Below are positions 20,516-31,974 of a stretch of 64,000 nt of DNA, one piece after another. The stretch's first letter is position 1. The number at the start of each line of letters is the position of its first letter. The translations under genes were made by a program, and so were the position numbers. This DNA is from Gammaproteobacteria bacterium (GTDB lineage Bacteria > Pseudomonadota > Gammaproteobacteria > JAPPPA01), in contig JAUHZK010000003.1 of NCBI GenBank assembly GCA_030425645.1, positions 62,001 through 126,000 on the forward strand, read 5' to 3'. The notes under the pieces are model-generated. The model did no database searches. It saw only the letters and a program-made list of their open reading frames with translations, and had not been told where the DNA came from.

Positions 20516-21880
20516 TTAACCACCCGCTACCATCATGCCGTCTACCAAGACGGCGCCGCAGGCAATGTTGCTATTGAGTTCAGCATCCGCCGATATCGCG
20601 CGGATATTTAAGAACATATCTTTTAGATTGCCGGCCACCGTGACGTTATCAACTGGATACACGGCCACGCCATTCTCTACCCAAAAGCCACTAGCGCCGC
20701 GTGAATAGTCGCCCGTTACTGGGTTTACGCCCTGCCCCATTAGCTCAGTGACCCAAAAGCCAGTATCCATCTCAGCTAACAACTCGGCTTGCGTGTTGGC
20801 GTTTGCGGTCACACTAACATTACGCGCGCCGCCCGCATTGGCGGTTGTTTTCAGCCCTAACTTACGGGCCGAATAAACACCCAACAAATACTGTTGCACC
20901 ACGCCACTTTCAATAATGGTTTGCTCGCGCGTGGCAACCGCATCCATATCAAACGGCGCACTACGCGGTCCCTTCGGTCGCTGTGGTGACTCCGATACCG
21001 ATAACCATGCCGGCAACACTTGTTGCCCTACACTGCCCAGTAAAAAGCTATTACGGCGGTACTGAGCGCCGCCACTAATTGCACCAAACAGACTACTGAT
21101 CAGGCCACGGCCAATACGCCGGTCAAACAAAACCGGTAGCTGAGCGGTTTTTAAGCTACGCGCGCCCAAACGTTGCAGGCTACGCTCAGCCGCTTCTGCA
21201 CCAATCACGGCAGCGGCTTCTAGCTCAGAGGCATCACGTGCCGAACGCCAAGCGTAGTCGCGCTGCATATCGCCGCCTTCCTCAGCCAAAACCGCACAGG
21301 ACAGGCTATGGCCACTGCCCAACACTTGCGCAGTAAAACCACGGCTATTGCCCAGCACCGTCAGATCAACGCCCGTGCTCACGGTAGCGCCATCAGAGTT
21401 ACAGATACGCGAATCCGCGTCCAAGGCCGCTTTCTCGCAGGCAATCGCTTCGGCAATCGCTTGTTCTGTAGATATTTCCCAAGGGTGGTAAAGGTCTAGT
21501 TCTGGGAACTCCGTCGCCATTTCGTCAGCTTCGGCCAGCCCGGCACATTCATCTGCTTCAGTGTAGGTAGCCAACTGCATAGCCGCGGCAACGGTTTTTT
21601 CTAGGCTATCAGTACTCAGGTCGCTGGTGCTGGCACTGCCCTTATGTTGTCCACGCTTGGCCTGGCGGAACACCGTAACCGAAACGCCTCTATCTGCCTG
21701 CATTTCCACGGTTTCCACCTCGCCCATGCGAGCGGTGACCGACATACCCCGATCCAGAGTCACGGCGGCAACAGCATCGCTGGCACCCAAGCGCTTGGCA
21801 ATGGCTAGCACTTGCTCTACGGCGTCTTGCAGCTGTGGTTGGCTGGTTTCAGGGTCAATTAGCTGGATGGCGGCATTCAT
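20516..21880 (-). CDS. pmbA: metalloprotease PmbA/TldE
   Basis: Subunit of the TldD/TldE protease known from microcin B17 maturation and CcdA degradation. The 454-residue protein has the family C-terminal blocks GVNPVTGDYSRGASGFWVENG and PVDNVTVAGNLKDMFLNI. PmbA/TldE lacks the metal-binding histidines of TldD, and the tldD partner is not in this window. It is convergent with mgtE, with only 10 bases between the stops. Confidence 0.95.
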   Translation of the reverse strand: MNAAIQLIDPETSQPQLQDAVEQVLAIAKRLGASDAVAAVTLDRGMSVTARMGEVETVEMQADRGVSVTVFRQAKRGQHKGSASTSDLSTDSLEKTVAAAMQLATYTEADECAGLAEADEMATEFPELDLYHPWEISTEQAIAEAIACEKAALDADSRICNSDGATVSTGVDLTVLGNSRGFTAQVLGSGHSLSCAVLAEEGGDMQRDYAWRSARDASELEAAAVIGAEAAERSLQRLGARSLKTAQLPVLFDRRIGRGLISSLFGAISGGAQYRRNSFLLGSVGQQVLPAWLSVSESPQRPKGPRSAPFDMDAVATREQTIIESGVVQQYLLGVYSARKLGLKTTANAGGARNVSVTANANTQAELLAEMDTGFWVTELMGQGVNPVTGDYSRGASGFWVENGVAVYPVDNVTVAGNLKDMFLNIRAISADAELNSNIACGAVLVDGMMVAGG

Positions 21881-21958
21881 AGTGAGTTACTGAACTGAAT
21901 CAGCCGAAGGCTGAAAAATAATCTAGAGGGTACTTGCGCAAGACGAGCAACAACAGCA

Positions 21959-23701
21959 CTAAGCATCTTGCCATTGCTCACGCACTGGCACGTGCACCCG
22001 CAGTTGCTGACCAGGCCGCAAATAACGGCTTGGGTTGATGTCGTTCCAATCGCATAGCTGGGCAATAGAAACCCCAAATTTACGCGCGATTCGATCCAGC
22101 GAATCACCGCTACGCACGGCATAAGACACCTTCCGCACCGGCCCGCCAGCAACATGTAGAGGCGGCGGGGATAAGCGTAACACTTGCCCCAGTTTCAATA
22201 ACTGGCCTGATTGCAAACGGTTCCACTGCTTTAATTTAGACAACTTGAGCTTATATTTTTTCGCCAAGTCCCATAGGTTGTCACCACTAACTACCGTATG
22301 CGTTGGTCCGCCCGGCTTGGCTTTATGCCCTTTAGGTAGCCATAGCACCAGTCGCTGACCAGGCCGTAACGGCTTTTTGCGGTTAATCTGGTTCCAGCGC
22401 TCAATATCAGCAATACGGAGATCGTGTCGGCGGGCAATTAACCACAACGACTCACCATCTTGAACCTGGTAGTCACGCCGCTGCGCCACCTGACGCCCGC
22501 TACTGCTAGGATCTAGGGTTGGATATTTAGCCAGTGACTTTTGGCCGCTGGCGACCAGCAATTTTTGCCCGGGCTGAATGGGCTTGCCGTCGAGGCCATT
22601 GACCTGCCGCAGCAGTTTCAAGCTAGTGCGATAACGAAGCGCGATCTCACTTAGCGTTTCTCCCGGGGCAATTGAATGACGCCGCCAAGTAACCCGCTCA
22701 GCCTTCGCTAGACCAGCTAATTGCTGGCTAAATTTTTCTGCCGCATAGGTCGGCAACAATAGTCGATGCGGACCATCAGGTGGTGTTGCCCAACGGTTCA
22801 AACCGGGATTATGTAAACGCAGCGTATCGACGCTTAGGTCCGCCATTTCGGCGGCCTGCGCAATATCCAACTGACCGCCGGTTTCAATCACCTCAAAACG
22901 ACTGCCATAAGGCATATTTAAAAAGCTGACCTGATACTTCGTCGGGCGTCGCAACAATTCCGCCAGGGCCAATAATTTTGGCACGTAAGCCTGCGTTTCT
23001 TTGGGCAGTTTTAAGGACCAAAAATCGGTCGGCTTGCCGTTACGCTTATTGCGCTTAATAGCACCAGATACATTGCCTTCGCCAGCATTGTAAGCCGCCA
23101 GCGCTAGCATCCAGTCGTCAAATCGGCGGTGCAAATATTCTAAATAGTCTAGCGCTGCGACGGTCGACAGCGGCACGTCACGACGCGCATCAAACCACCA
23201 ATTACGCTCTAGTCCCAAATGAGTCGCGGTTGACGGAATAAACTGCCATAAGCCTGCCGCTTGCCCATGTGAATATGCCAACGGGTCATAAGCGCTTTCG
23301 ACAGCCGGCAGCAGGGCCAACTCAACCGGTAGTTGGCGCTCTTCAACAGCCGCCAGTACGTGACCAATCCACGGGCTAGCGCGCTCTTGTAGGCGAGAGA
23401 TATGTACCGGGTTACGCTGGTACCAACGCAGCCATTTTTGCACCGCAGGCTGCGACACATAAGGCGGCAGCGATAATTGCTGGCTAATACGCGGCCAAAG
23501 CTGTTGCGACAACGCCGGTTCAGAATTGCTGCGACGTTCATATCGCGCGTAGCCACCGGCCTGCGCCAGGCTAGAAAGCAGCAGCATCGCCACCAAGCCG
23601 CCAACGATTAGGGCAGATCGGTTGATCCAGACAGATCTTGTTGAACTGTTGAGCAAGGCCTCTCCTTCCAAAAGGCGGGTAATTGTTCTATGGAATGTCA
23701 C
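21959..23701 (-). CDS. mltD: membrane-bound lytic transglycosylase MltD-like, four LysM domains
   Basis: Peptidoglycan-cleaving enzyme of about 580 residues. An N-terminal hydrophobic segment (ALIVGGLVAMLLLSSLAQA) exports it. The SLT catalytic domain shows LALLPAVESAYDPLAYS with the catalytic Glu, and GLWQFIPSTATHLGL. Four LysM repeats follow: GETLSEIALRY, GESLWLIARRH, GDNLWDLAKKY and GDSLDRIARKF, each ending in a PGQ-like turn. The start is a GTG at 23701 and may be later. Neighbours yafS-like, rnhA and dnaQ mirror the E. coli mltD region, but gloB is absent here. Confidence 0.93.
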   Translation of the reverse strand: MTFHRTITRLLEGEALLNSSTRSVWINRSALIVGGLVAMLLLSSLAQAGGYARYERRSNSEPALSQQLWPRISQQLSLPPYVSQPAVQKWLRWYQRNPVHISRLQERASPWIGHVLAAVEERQLPVELALLPAVESAYDPLAYSHGQAAGLWQFIPSTATHLGLERNWWFDARRDVPLSTVAALDYLEYLHRRFDDWMLALAAYNAGEGNVSGAIKRNKRNGKPTDFWSLKLPKETQAYVPKLLALAELLRRPTKYQVSFLNMPYGSRFEVIETGGQLDIAQAAEMADLSVDTLRLHNPGLNRWATPPDGPHRLLLPTYAAEKFSQQLAGLAKAERVTWRRHSIAPGETLSEIALRYRTSLKLLRQVNGLDGKPIQPGQKLLVASGQKSLAKYPTLDPSSSGRQVAQRRDYQVQDGESLWLIARRHDLRIADIERWNQINRKKPLRPGQRLVLWLPKGHKAKPGGPTHTVVSGDNLWDLAKKYKLKLSKLKQWNRLQSGQLLKLGQVLRLSPPPLHVAGGPVRKVSYAVRSGDSLDRIARKFGVSIAQLCDWNDINPSRYLRPGQQLRVHVPVREQWQDA

Positions 23702-23829
23702 AATGCGCTCTGCGGCGCTAGATTTGGCCGTTTAGGCAGCGGCCGCTAGTTTAGCAAAGAGCGCTAGGCTTTTTCGGGCGTTTCGGCTGTGCCAAAATCA
23801 ACCTTCGACATATTTCTTAGCCAGGTCGC

Positions 23830-24567
23830 GTGATGCCTCTACTCGACAACCAGCCAAGATCCCAAGTTTGCAGCTCATGGGTCGCCGAGCAGCAGCGGTT
23901 GTTAGGTTTTGTGACGCCCTCTCTAAAAGGTAGCGACTGGTTGCAGCTAAGCCAACGGCATATAGCGTTGATGCAAACGCCTGAGTCAGTTCAACTCCAT
24001 ATTCAGACAGTCGCTATTAGCACCCTGAAAGCGACTGACGCCGACCAACGCCTAACCACGTTACCGGCAGCCAGCGCCGACACGATCATTTCCGATCTAC
24101 CCCTACAAAAAAACAACGCTGAGGCACTCAGGTGCGAATACCAACATTTACTGCGAGCCGGCGGCCAACTAATACTCTGTGGAGCCGGCTCTTTGCGCGG
24201 CAAGCTCGCCGCCGATATTCCCACCGACACACTCAGCCTAACTGACATCTTAGTGTTATTTACTAACAGCCCACTAAGGCCAAAGGCCTGTTACCACCAC
24301 GGCAGTCAAAGCCGCGCTGAGTGGCGTCAACAACTGCAATATTGGCAACGACAATTAGAGCAACAGGTACTTCAAAAGCTACCTTGGGTTTTCGCTATTT
24401 TGGCTCAGCAAGCTGCTATACGCCCCGGCTGGGTGCTACTATTGGAAGACGGCCGAGCACGTCCCAACAGCCTCGGCAAGGCAGCTTACCAGCGGCCCAT
24501 TCGACTAAAACCTGCCACCAGCGCAGCGGCTACCAGCCACTGCCGGCGGCGAACCATATCGGACTAA
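23830..24567 (+). CDS. YafS-like methyltransferase-fold protein, degenerate
   Basis: A 245-residue protein of the type found between mltD/gloB and rnhA in gammaproteobacteria. The latter half of a class I methyltransferase fold is recognisable (LPAASADTIISDLPL, then YQHLLRAGGQLILCG). The glycine-rich SAM-binding motif I expected near the N-terminus is not evident, and the C-terminus is low-complexity and basic. Translation can start at GTG 23830 or ATG 23833. Function is unknown; identification rests mainly on position and on the post-motif-III block. Confidence 0.6.
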   Translation: MMPLLDNQPRSQVCSSWVAEQQRLLGFVTPSLKGSDWLQLSQRHIALMQTPESVQLHIQTVAISTLKATDADQRLTTLPAASADTIISDLPLQKNNAEALRCEYQHLLRAGGQLILCGAGSLRGKLAADIPTDTLSLTDILVLFTNSPLRPKACYHHGSQSRAEWRQQLQYWQRQLEQQVLQKLPWVFAILAQQAAIRPGWVLLLEDGRARPNSLGKAAYQRPIRLKPATSAAATSHCRRRTISD

Positions 24568-24585
24568 CGAGTTAACACGCTATCC

Positions 24586-25038
24586 ATGCAAACACCGGTA
24601 GAAATTTACACCGATGGCGGCTGCCGCGGTAACCCTGGTATTGGTGGCTGGGGCGCCATACTGACGATGGGCGAACACCAAAAGAAAATAAAAGGCAGTG
24701 CCACCGACACGACCAACAACCGCATGGAGTTGACGGCTGCAATAGAAGCCTTGAACGCCCTAAAAAAGCCCTGTGAAGTGATACTCCACACCGACTCCAC
24801 TTATGTGAAAAATGGCATTACCAGTTGGCTAGCCAATTGGAAGCGGAACAACTGGAAAACCGCCGCCAAAAAGCCGGTTAAAAATGCCGATCTATGGCAA
24901 GCACTCGACAGTGCCAGCAAGCGTCATCAAATTGATTGGCGCTGGGTAAAAGGCCATGCCGGTGTCGCTGGCAATGAAATTGCCGATCAGCTCGCCAACC
25001 AAGCCATGGACGAATTCCAGGCCAACACACGGGGATAA
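24586..25038 (+). CDS. rnhA: ribonuclease HI
   Basis: Degrades the RNA strand of RNA-DNA hybrids. The 150-residue protein carries the four acidic active-site residues in their usual settings: [11 protein letters not shown] (Asp), [12 protein letters not shown] (Glu), [12 protein letters not shown] (Asp) and [12 protein letters not shown] (Asp), and the basic [20 protein letters not shown] handle. It lies 4 bases upstream of the dnaQ start on the same strand; in E. coli these two genes are divergent, so here they form an operon. Confidence 0.97.
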   Translation: MQTPVEIYTDGGCRGNPGIGGWGAILTMGEHQKKIKGSATDTTNNRMELTAAIEALNALKKPCEVILHTDSTYVKNGITSWLANWKRNNWKTAAKKPVKNADLWQALDSASKRHQIDWRWVKGHAGVAGNEIADQLANQAMDEFQANTRG

Positions 25039-25042
25039 CCTG

Positions 25043-25783
25043 ATGCAATTAAGACAAATCTGCCTCGATACCGAGACCACGGGCCTAGAGACCCGTGATG
25101 ACCACCGCATCATTGAAGTGGGTTGCGTGGAGCTCATTAACCGCCGCCCTACTGGTAACAATTTTCATTACTACCTCAATCCAGATCGCGAAATTGATCA
25201 AGGCGCGATCGAGGTGCACGGCATTACCAACGAACATTTAGCCACACAGCCACACTTTGAAGACATTTATGAAGACTTCTTAAGCTACATCAACGGGGCC
25301 GAAGTCATTATTCATAACGCACCATTTGATGTTGGCTTTCTGAATCACGAATTCAGCAAATTGGGCGCGAATGCCACCACGCTCAACGAGCACTGCACAG
25401 TCACTGACACCCTAGTGATGGCACGCAAGATGCACCCTGGCCAACGCAATAGTCTGGACGCGCTCTGCAAACGCTACGACATCAACAACAGCAACCGCAC
25501 ATTACACGGCGCGTTATTGGATGCTGGCATTCTCGCCGACGTCTACTTAGCGATGACCGGTGGCCAAATCACGCTTGGCCTAGACGCTAACGCTAGCCAA
25601 AGCAGCGATGACAACAGCCCCGCCGAAAAAGGCTTTTATCACCGCAAACCTGAGGAACGTTTTGTGGTTGTGCAGCCATCTACAGAAGAACTAGAAGCCC
25701 ACGACCAATGGCTACACAAGCTTCGCGAGAGTGAAAATGGTGCCGTATGGGACAAGACAGAGGCTTCAACCAGCGAATCCTAA
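25043..25783 (+). CDS. dnaQ: DNA polymerase III epsilon subunit, proofreading exonuclease
   Basis: 3'-5' exonuclease of the replicative polymerase, 246 residues. Exo I is CLDTETTGLE, Exo II is VIIHNAPFDVGFLNHEF and Exo III includes HGALLDAGILADVY. The C-terminal tail beyond about 190 would contact the polymerase alpha subunit. I chose ATG 25043 (MQLRQICLDTETTG) because it matches the family start; the frame opens at 24956 inside rnhA. A bidirectional terminator follows. Confidence 0.96.
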   Translation: MQLRQICLDTETTGLETRDDHRIIEVGCVELINRRPTGNNFHYYLNPDREIDQGAIEVHGITNEHLATQPHFEDIYEDFLSYINGAEVIIHNAPFDVGFLNHEFSKLGANATTLNEHCTVTDTLVMARKMHPGQRNSLDALCKRYDINNSNRTLHGALLDAGILADVYLAMTGGQITLGLDANASQSSDDNSPAEKGFYHRKPEERFVVVQPSTEELEAHDQWLHKLRESENGAVWDKTEASTSES

Positions 25784-25799
25784 GGCGAAATCAATAGGC

Positions 25800-25830
25800 A
25801 AAAAAAAGCCCTCCAATGGAGGGCTTTTTT
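25800..25830 (+). terminator. bidirectional terminator between dnaQ and a LysM lipoprotein gene
   Basis: Stem AGCCCTCC / GGAGGGCT with loop AAT, flanked by a run of A on the left and a run of T on the right, so it can end transcription of both convergent genes. Confidence 0.93.
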
Positions 25831-25863
25831 GTAGCACTACTTTTCTGTAGCAACAAATCGCTA

Positions 25864-26646
25864 TTAGCGGTTTAGATAGCGGCCATCAGCCTCTTCTACA
25901 CCACCCACAGTCCAAGCGCCGCGTGTGTGCGCATGATCAACTGCGGTATTAACTTCAGTAATGGTTGGATTCACACGAATGTTCAAGTCCTGACCAATTT
26001 CCAGTAGATCTGGGTCACGAATCTGGTCAGCATTGTTCTTGTAAATCAGCGGCCACCAGTAAGGGTTGCCGTAAACTTCGTCTTTTGCCGAAATTTTCCA
26101 AAGGCTGTCACCACTCACTACGGTGTAAATGCTTTGTGCTACCGCTAGCTCAGCATTTAATGCCTGCAGAATCTGCAAAGCTTCTTCAGCACGCTGGCCA
26201 GCCAAGGCCTCTTCGCCAGCCGCTAAACGTTGATGCTGTTCTTTTGACAAGTTGGCGTACTCACGCGCTTCCGCTAGTTCAGCCTCAGCATCAGCCACGT
26301 AGTGCTGGTTAATGGCAATATCTGCATGACGATGTGCACGACCCGCTAGATCGCTCGTACGCGCATCATCATTTTCCGCCGCAGCCGCTTCTGCAGCCGC
26401 CAAAAAGCGTTCAGCTTCGCTGGCCTGAATGCCTAGGTCGCGCGCGTCTTGTACCCGTTGGCGCGCGGCAGCAAGTGACGCGCTAGTCGCTGCTGTTAAA
26501 CCGACAGCTTGGATATCGGCCTGACCCGCCTGTGCCTGACCCGGTGTTACCGGCTCGTATTCAGGCAAGCTGGCGCAACCTGCTGCCAGTACTAAGCCGC
26601 CTAACACTAGGCTTTTACCCATTGTTGCTGCGAATTTGCTATGCAT
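25864..26646 (-). CDS. LysM lipoprotein with DUF4398-like helical region
   Basis: A periplasmic lipoprotein of about 260 residues. The signal ends in the lipobox LAAGC. An Ala/Glu-rich helical region follows (about 45-170, e.g. AARQRVQDARDLGIQASEAE) that resembles DUF4398, then a C-terminal LysM motif (YTVVSGDSLWKISAKDEVYG, ending IGQDLNIRVNP). I prefer the ATG at 26646 because AAAGAG is well spaced for it; the ATG at 26655 lies too close to that site. The probable role is peptidoglycan-associated envelope maintenance; the substrate is unknown. Confidence 0.8.
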   Translation of the reverse strand: MHSKFAATMGKSLVLGGLVLAAGCASLPEYEPVTPGQAQAGQADIQAVGLTAATSASLAAARQRVQDARDLGIQASEAERFLAAAEAAAAENDDARTSDLAGRAHRHADIAINQHYVADAEAELAEAREYANLSKEQHQRLAAGEEALAGQRAEEALQILQALNAELAVAQSIYTVVSGDSLWKISAKDEVYGNPYWWPLIYKNNADQIRDPDLLEIGQDLNIRVNPTITEVNTAVDHAHTRGAWTVGGVEEADGRYLNR

Positions 26647-26863
26647 AGTCTTCATCTCTTTATATGTTTAGGTGCCCCAAATTCATGTGCTCACACAAAC
26701 GCTGAACCTAGCAGACGCTGGTAATAACACATAAGTATGGCCTGCATTATCGCCGCTCCACGCGAGCTGTCAAACTGCGGCCTTTCTTATTTCACATTGG
26801 CCTACAATAGGCAGCTCGGCAATTTCGCCATAATTTCCACTAACCCTAGCGGTTTTGATCATC

Positions 26864-28231
<1,368 letters not shown>

Positions 28232-28933
28232 GCTTGCGGCGCTGTTGCAAGCTTTCGCTGGCAAGGCGCTCTACTGACGCTGTTAAGGCCGCGGTATCAC
28301 GGCCATGATGTTTCATGATCCAGTCGATCACATCGTCGTCCAAGGTCATGCCCTTTTGAAAAGCCTTCTGTCGCAAGAAAGCCCGACGATCCGATTCTGT
28401 TAATGCCTGTACATGCCAGCTCGGGCCCCAGCCTAAGCGGGTGCGCAAGTCAGGCAGGGCAATATCCAAGCCTAGCGGCGACACCTCGGCGGCAACTAAC
28501 ATTCTGCCGCCGGCAGCACGTACGGCATACATCAGCTCATATAAGGCTTGTTGCCAGAGTTTTTGCGTAGCCACCGACAAGGCTGAGCTAGCGCGGCTAC
28601 CAATCGCGTCTAAATTATCCAGCACCACTAGCTCGCAATGCTCAATACCGTCTAGCACGGCCAAGGAGCCACCAGCGTGCACCGCCAAGTCGATATAGAC
28701 GGAACGCACCCCGGCCACATTGGCCGCATGACAACTTGCACTCAACAAGTGTGTTTTACCGGCCGATGGGCCGCCCCAAAGATAAATCAAAGCCTCGGTT
28801 GGACGCCGTGCAAAATGCTCCAACTGATCAATCAGTAGGCGATTCGCGCCAGGCACAAAATTGTCGAACAGGTGCCGTTCTTGCAGCTGTAGCGGCAACA
28901 CCAACTGGCGACTTTGGTTAAATCCAGAACTCA

Positions 28934-30037
28934 CTATTCCGGCGCCTCGGCGGACTCATCGACATGGCCGTACCAAGCACTGCGCAGGTATTGATCCAAC
29001 CAATAGCGCATTAATACTGCCACTACGGCGGCTACCGGCAACGCCAATAAAATTCCAATAAAGCCAAACACTTGACCGCCGGCCAGCACCGCAAAAATTA
29101 CGGCCACGGGATGTAAGCCAATTTTGTCGCCCACTAGCCAAGGGGTGAGCAACATGCTTTCAAGCATCTGACCAACAGCGAAAACGCCACCAACCAATGC
29201 CAAGTCTAATAACTGGCCGGTCTGTAACCACATTGCCGCACCAGCCACCACAATACCGACGACGGCACCGAGATAAGGCACAAAGCTGACCAAACCAGCG
29301 AGCAAGCCAATGAGCATTGGGAAATCTAAGCCAACCATCCACAGGCCAAAGCTATAAACCACCGACAGCCCGAACATGACCCACATTTGACCAAGGATAA
29401 AACTGCCCAAAACCTCGTCTGCCTGTTGCGACAGCTGCACCACAGTCGCTTCATGCTGGCGCGGCAATAGGCTGCGAATGCGCGCCACAATCAAATCCCA
29501 ATCACGCAGCAAGTAAAAGGTCACCACCGGCACTAATAAGAGATTAGCCGCCAGCGCTAGCAAGCTGCCACCAGAACGGCTAGCCGACCACAGCAAGGCC
29601 ATCGCGCTTTCCCTAGACTGTTGCCAGTAATTACTAATCCAAGCTTTCAGGGTTGGCAGGTCAATTTGCTGTAAGTCACTGCCCAGTAGGCTATTCAGCT
29701 GCGGCACGACCTTTGCCTGTGTTTCACTTACCATCCGCGGCAAACGTTCAGCCAGTATTTCAAACTGGGTGATCAGCATGGGTACCACAATGATGGCGGC
29801 CAATAAGCCGATCAGGCTAAGCGACAAAAACACTAAGCTCACAGACAAGGTTCTGTTGAGACCACGCAGCTCCAGACGGTCAACCAAAGGGTCGCCGAGA
29901 TAAGCCCAAGCGCCACCAATCAGAAATGGCAGCAAAATAGGCTGCAAGTGTTGCAGCAACCAGTACGCCAATATCGCCACTGCGATATGTGGCACGTACG
30001 CCGCCCACCAAAATACTTTGTTTTGTTCAGTGTTCAT
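28934..30037 (-). CDS. perM: AI-2E/PerM family transporter
   Basis: Polytopic inner-membrane protein of 367 residues in the AI-2E transporter family. Hydrophobic segments begin with IAVAILAYWLLQHLQPILLPFLIGG, and the family block GLVSFVPYLGAVVGIV and LTPWLVGDKIGLHPVAVIFAVLAGG are present. The transported substrate is not known. The perM-hda adjacency is conserved (in Pseudomonas next to purM). The stop overlaps the GTG start of hda. Confidence 0.9.
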   Translation of the reverse strand: MNTEQNKVFWWAAYVPHIAVAILAYWLLQHLQPILLPFLIGGAWAYLGDPLVDRLELRGLNRTLSVSLVFLSLSLIGLLAAIIVVPMLITQFEILAERLPRMVSETQAKVVPQLNSLLGSDLQQIDLPTLKAWISNYWQQSRESAMALLWSASRSGGSLLALAANLLLVPVVTFYLLRDWDLIVARIRSLLPRQHEATVVQLSQQADEVLGSFILGQMWVMFGLSVVYSFGLWMVGLDFPMLIGLLAGLVSFVPYLGAVVGIVVAGAAMWLQTGQLLDLALVGGVFAVGQMLESMLLTPWLVGDKIGLHPVAVIFAVLAGGQVFGFIGILLALPVAAVVAVLMRYWLDQYLRSAWYGHVDESAEAPE

Positions 30038-30068
30038 GTCGCTTCCTGTGACTATTGGCGTCGCGCCC

Positions 30069-30635
30069 TTAGTGTTTTAAACCTACCGTTTGCGCCCGCC
30101 GGCTCCAGGTCCAAGCGTAGTCGGCAAAGGTAATAAGGGTCGTTAACAACACCAGCCTCGTCATATAAAAAAGTGCCTCGCTCAAGGCCAACTGCGGCCA
30201 AGCCGCCGCCACTACTGCGAGCAACATTAGGCCTATTTGCAGAGCAGTGTTCCACTTGCTCAATCGACTTGGATTCAGCATTTCCAAGCGCTCAAACCAG
30301 CGGTTATAGACAAAACCGCCAACCACTAAGCAAGCATCACGTGCAATCGCGACCACGACCAACCATAGCGGCAACAAACCCTGCCACCACAGGCAAGAAA
30401 AGGTTACGACAATCAAGAACTTGTCGGCGACCGCATCCAACGCAGCGCCAAATCGGGAGCGCCAACCGCCGACCCGAGCCAGCCAGCCATCGAGCCCATC
30501 ACTAAGGCCCGCAATAAAAATCAAAAGCAAAGCCTCGCGATACTGCTGGCGCAGAATTAACCAAGCTAACGGCGGCACCAACAAAATCCGAACCAGCGTA
30601 ATAGCGTTGGGCAAATAAGGCAGAAATTGGCGCAC
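30069..30635 (-). CDS. CDP-alcohol phosphatidyltransferase family protein
   Basis: Integral membrane enzyme of 188 residues that transfers a phosphatidyl group from CDP-diacylglycerol to an alcohol. The family signature D-G-x2-A-R-x8-G-x3-D-x3-D is complete in DGLDGWLARVGGWRSRFG followed by AALDAVADK. The size and N-terminus (LPNAITLVRILLVPPLAWLI) resemble PgsA or cardiolipin-synthase-like members; the precise alcohol acceptor cannot be read. It starts at a GTG (30635) and lies 31 bases upstream of perM. Confidence 0.88.
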   Translation of the reverse strand: MRQFLPYLPNAITLVRILLVPPLAWLILRQQYREALLLIFIAGLSDGLDGWLARVGGWRSRFGAALDAVADKFLIVVTFSCLWWQGLLPLWLVVVAIARDACLVVGGFVYNRWFERLEMLNPSRLSKWNTALQIGLMLLAVVAAAWPQLALSEALFYMTRLVLLTTLITFADYAWTWSRRAQTVGLKH

Positions 30636-30699
30636 TGATCTTTAGTCTTTTATTTTTCTTATTGCTTCGGCCGTGAACCAGTCATGGCCAGACAGAGTT

Positions 30700-31974
30700 T
30701 TAATGCAGTCGATACCACAGCTCATTCGTTGCCGGCGGCGGAGCTAACTCTGTCACCGCACGGTTATACCGCCCACGCGAACGCCCACCAGCACCCGCAT
30801 CCTCCAACGGTACTGTTGTTGTCGCACTATCAATTTCATCAACCGGCCGGCTAGTGGGGCGCAACAGTCGCCCAACGGCTAAGGCTTGCTCTAATTTAGC
30901 CACGCTACCTCGCAGACTAACCGAGAACAATGTCAGTTTTTCGCTGCCCCAAGGCTTAGCTTCCAGCAATGCCGCGTCACTCACTACCGTGCGCTCGAAC
31001 AAATGCTGTTGCACTTTTTTCAGGTCACTCAGGTTTTCTATTCCAAGCACGTAGACATGGGCAGCGCTGGCTAATGCGCCCTCGGTTTGTACTTGCTCGC
31101 CAGCGCCTAGCGCATAGCGTTCGGCCATCGCCCGTGCAGCCATCCAAACACCGGCTTCTAAGCCACCACGCACATCGCGGCTAGCCTCAGCATAGCGAGT
31201 TGCTTGATTGGTTTGATGCAGCGACCAAGACACATCTGCGCCACGCTGGCCAAACTCAGTGGCAACAGCATCATTAGCCAGCCGCAGCCGCCCCAGCAGC
31301 ACTGCTTGCGCGCCATAGCGATTAGCGACCCTAGCCAGACGGTCGACAAACCCAGCCCGAACCTCTTGCTCTGGCAAATCGCGCTGATCTTGCAGGTCCA
31401 TCAGTGGCAAGGCCACCGGTAAACCAGCCCGCTGAGCAACCTGCTTTACTTCAGTTGCCAGATCAGCAGGAAGCTGTGCGGTTGGCGAACTATCAAGCAC
31501 GTCGCGTCGGTTGCCATCTTGCCAAGCCAGCACCACCAATACCTCGGGGCGGTCAGCGCCCCATTGCGGCAACTGCAAGCGCTGAATGAGACGCGCTAAG
31601 CCTGATTCGTCAAATTGAACCCGCAGTAGAAGCTCGCTTTGCCCTTCTGCCGTCTCTTGTGTCTGGTAACGAAACTGCCCCACATAACGCTCAGCGGCTT
31701 GCAATTCAGCCATTAAACTCGGCCAGCGTCGCTGTAATTCGAGTCGATCGGGTTCGCCGACTAAGCGCCCGACCACTTCCGCTAGCAGCATTGGCAAGAC
31801 TTCGCGCCGCGCCTCAACAGACTGGTCTGACACGACGCCGCGGGCGGTATACAAACCGGAAACCGTTTCCGCATGTAGCGGCGTCATCAGCACGACCGCC
31901 AACATTAAAACCACTGCTACTGCTCGCCTCGCGCGAACCACCCTTGCAGAAAACAGCTTAAATAATTGCAACAT
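30700..31974 (-). CDS. DUF2066 domain-containing exported protein
   Basis: A 424-residue protein with an N-terminal signal (VVLMLAVVLMTPLHAE, cleavage after HAE). The following part (SGLYTARGVVSDQSVEAR to about residue 270) resembles DUF2066, which in many gammaproteobacteria is encoded divergently from purM, as here. The C-terminal region ends in a basic, Pro-rich tail. No catalytic motif was recognised. Confidence 0.78.
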   Translation of the reverse strand: MLQLFKLFSARVVRARRAVAVVLMLAVVLMTPLHAETVSGLYTARGVVSDQSVEARREVLPMLLAEVVGRLVGEPDRLELQRRWPSLMAELQAAERYVGQFRYQTQETAEGQSELLLRVQFDESGLARLIQRLQLPQWGADRPEVLVVLAWQDGNRRDVLDSSPTAQLPADLATEVKQVAQRAGLPVALPLMDLQDQRDLPEQEVRAGFVDRLARVANRYGAQAVLLGRLRLANDAVATEFGQRGADVSWSLHQTNQATRYAEASRDVRGGLEAGVWMAARAMAERYALGAGEQVQTEGALASAAHVYVLGIENLSDLKKVQQHLFERTVVSDAALLEAKPWGSEKLTLFSVSLRGSVAKLEQALAVGRLLRPTSRPVDEIDSATTTVPLEDAGAGGRSRGRYNRAVTELAPPPATNELWYRLH

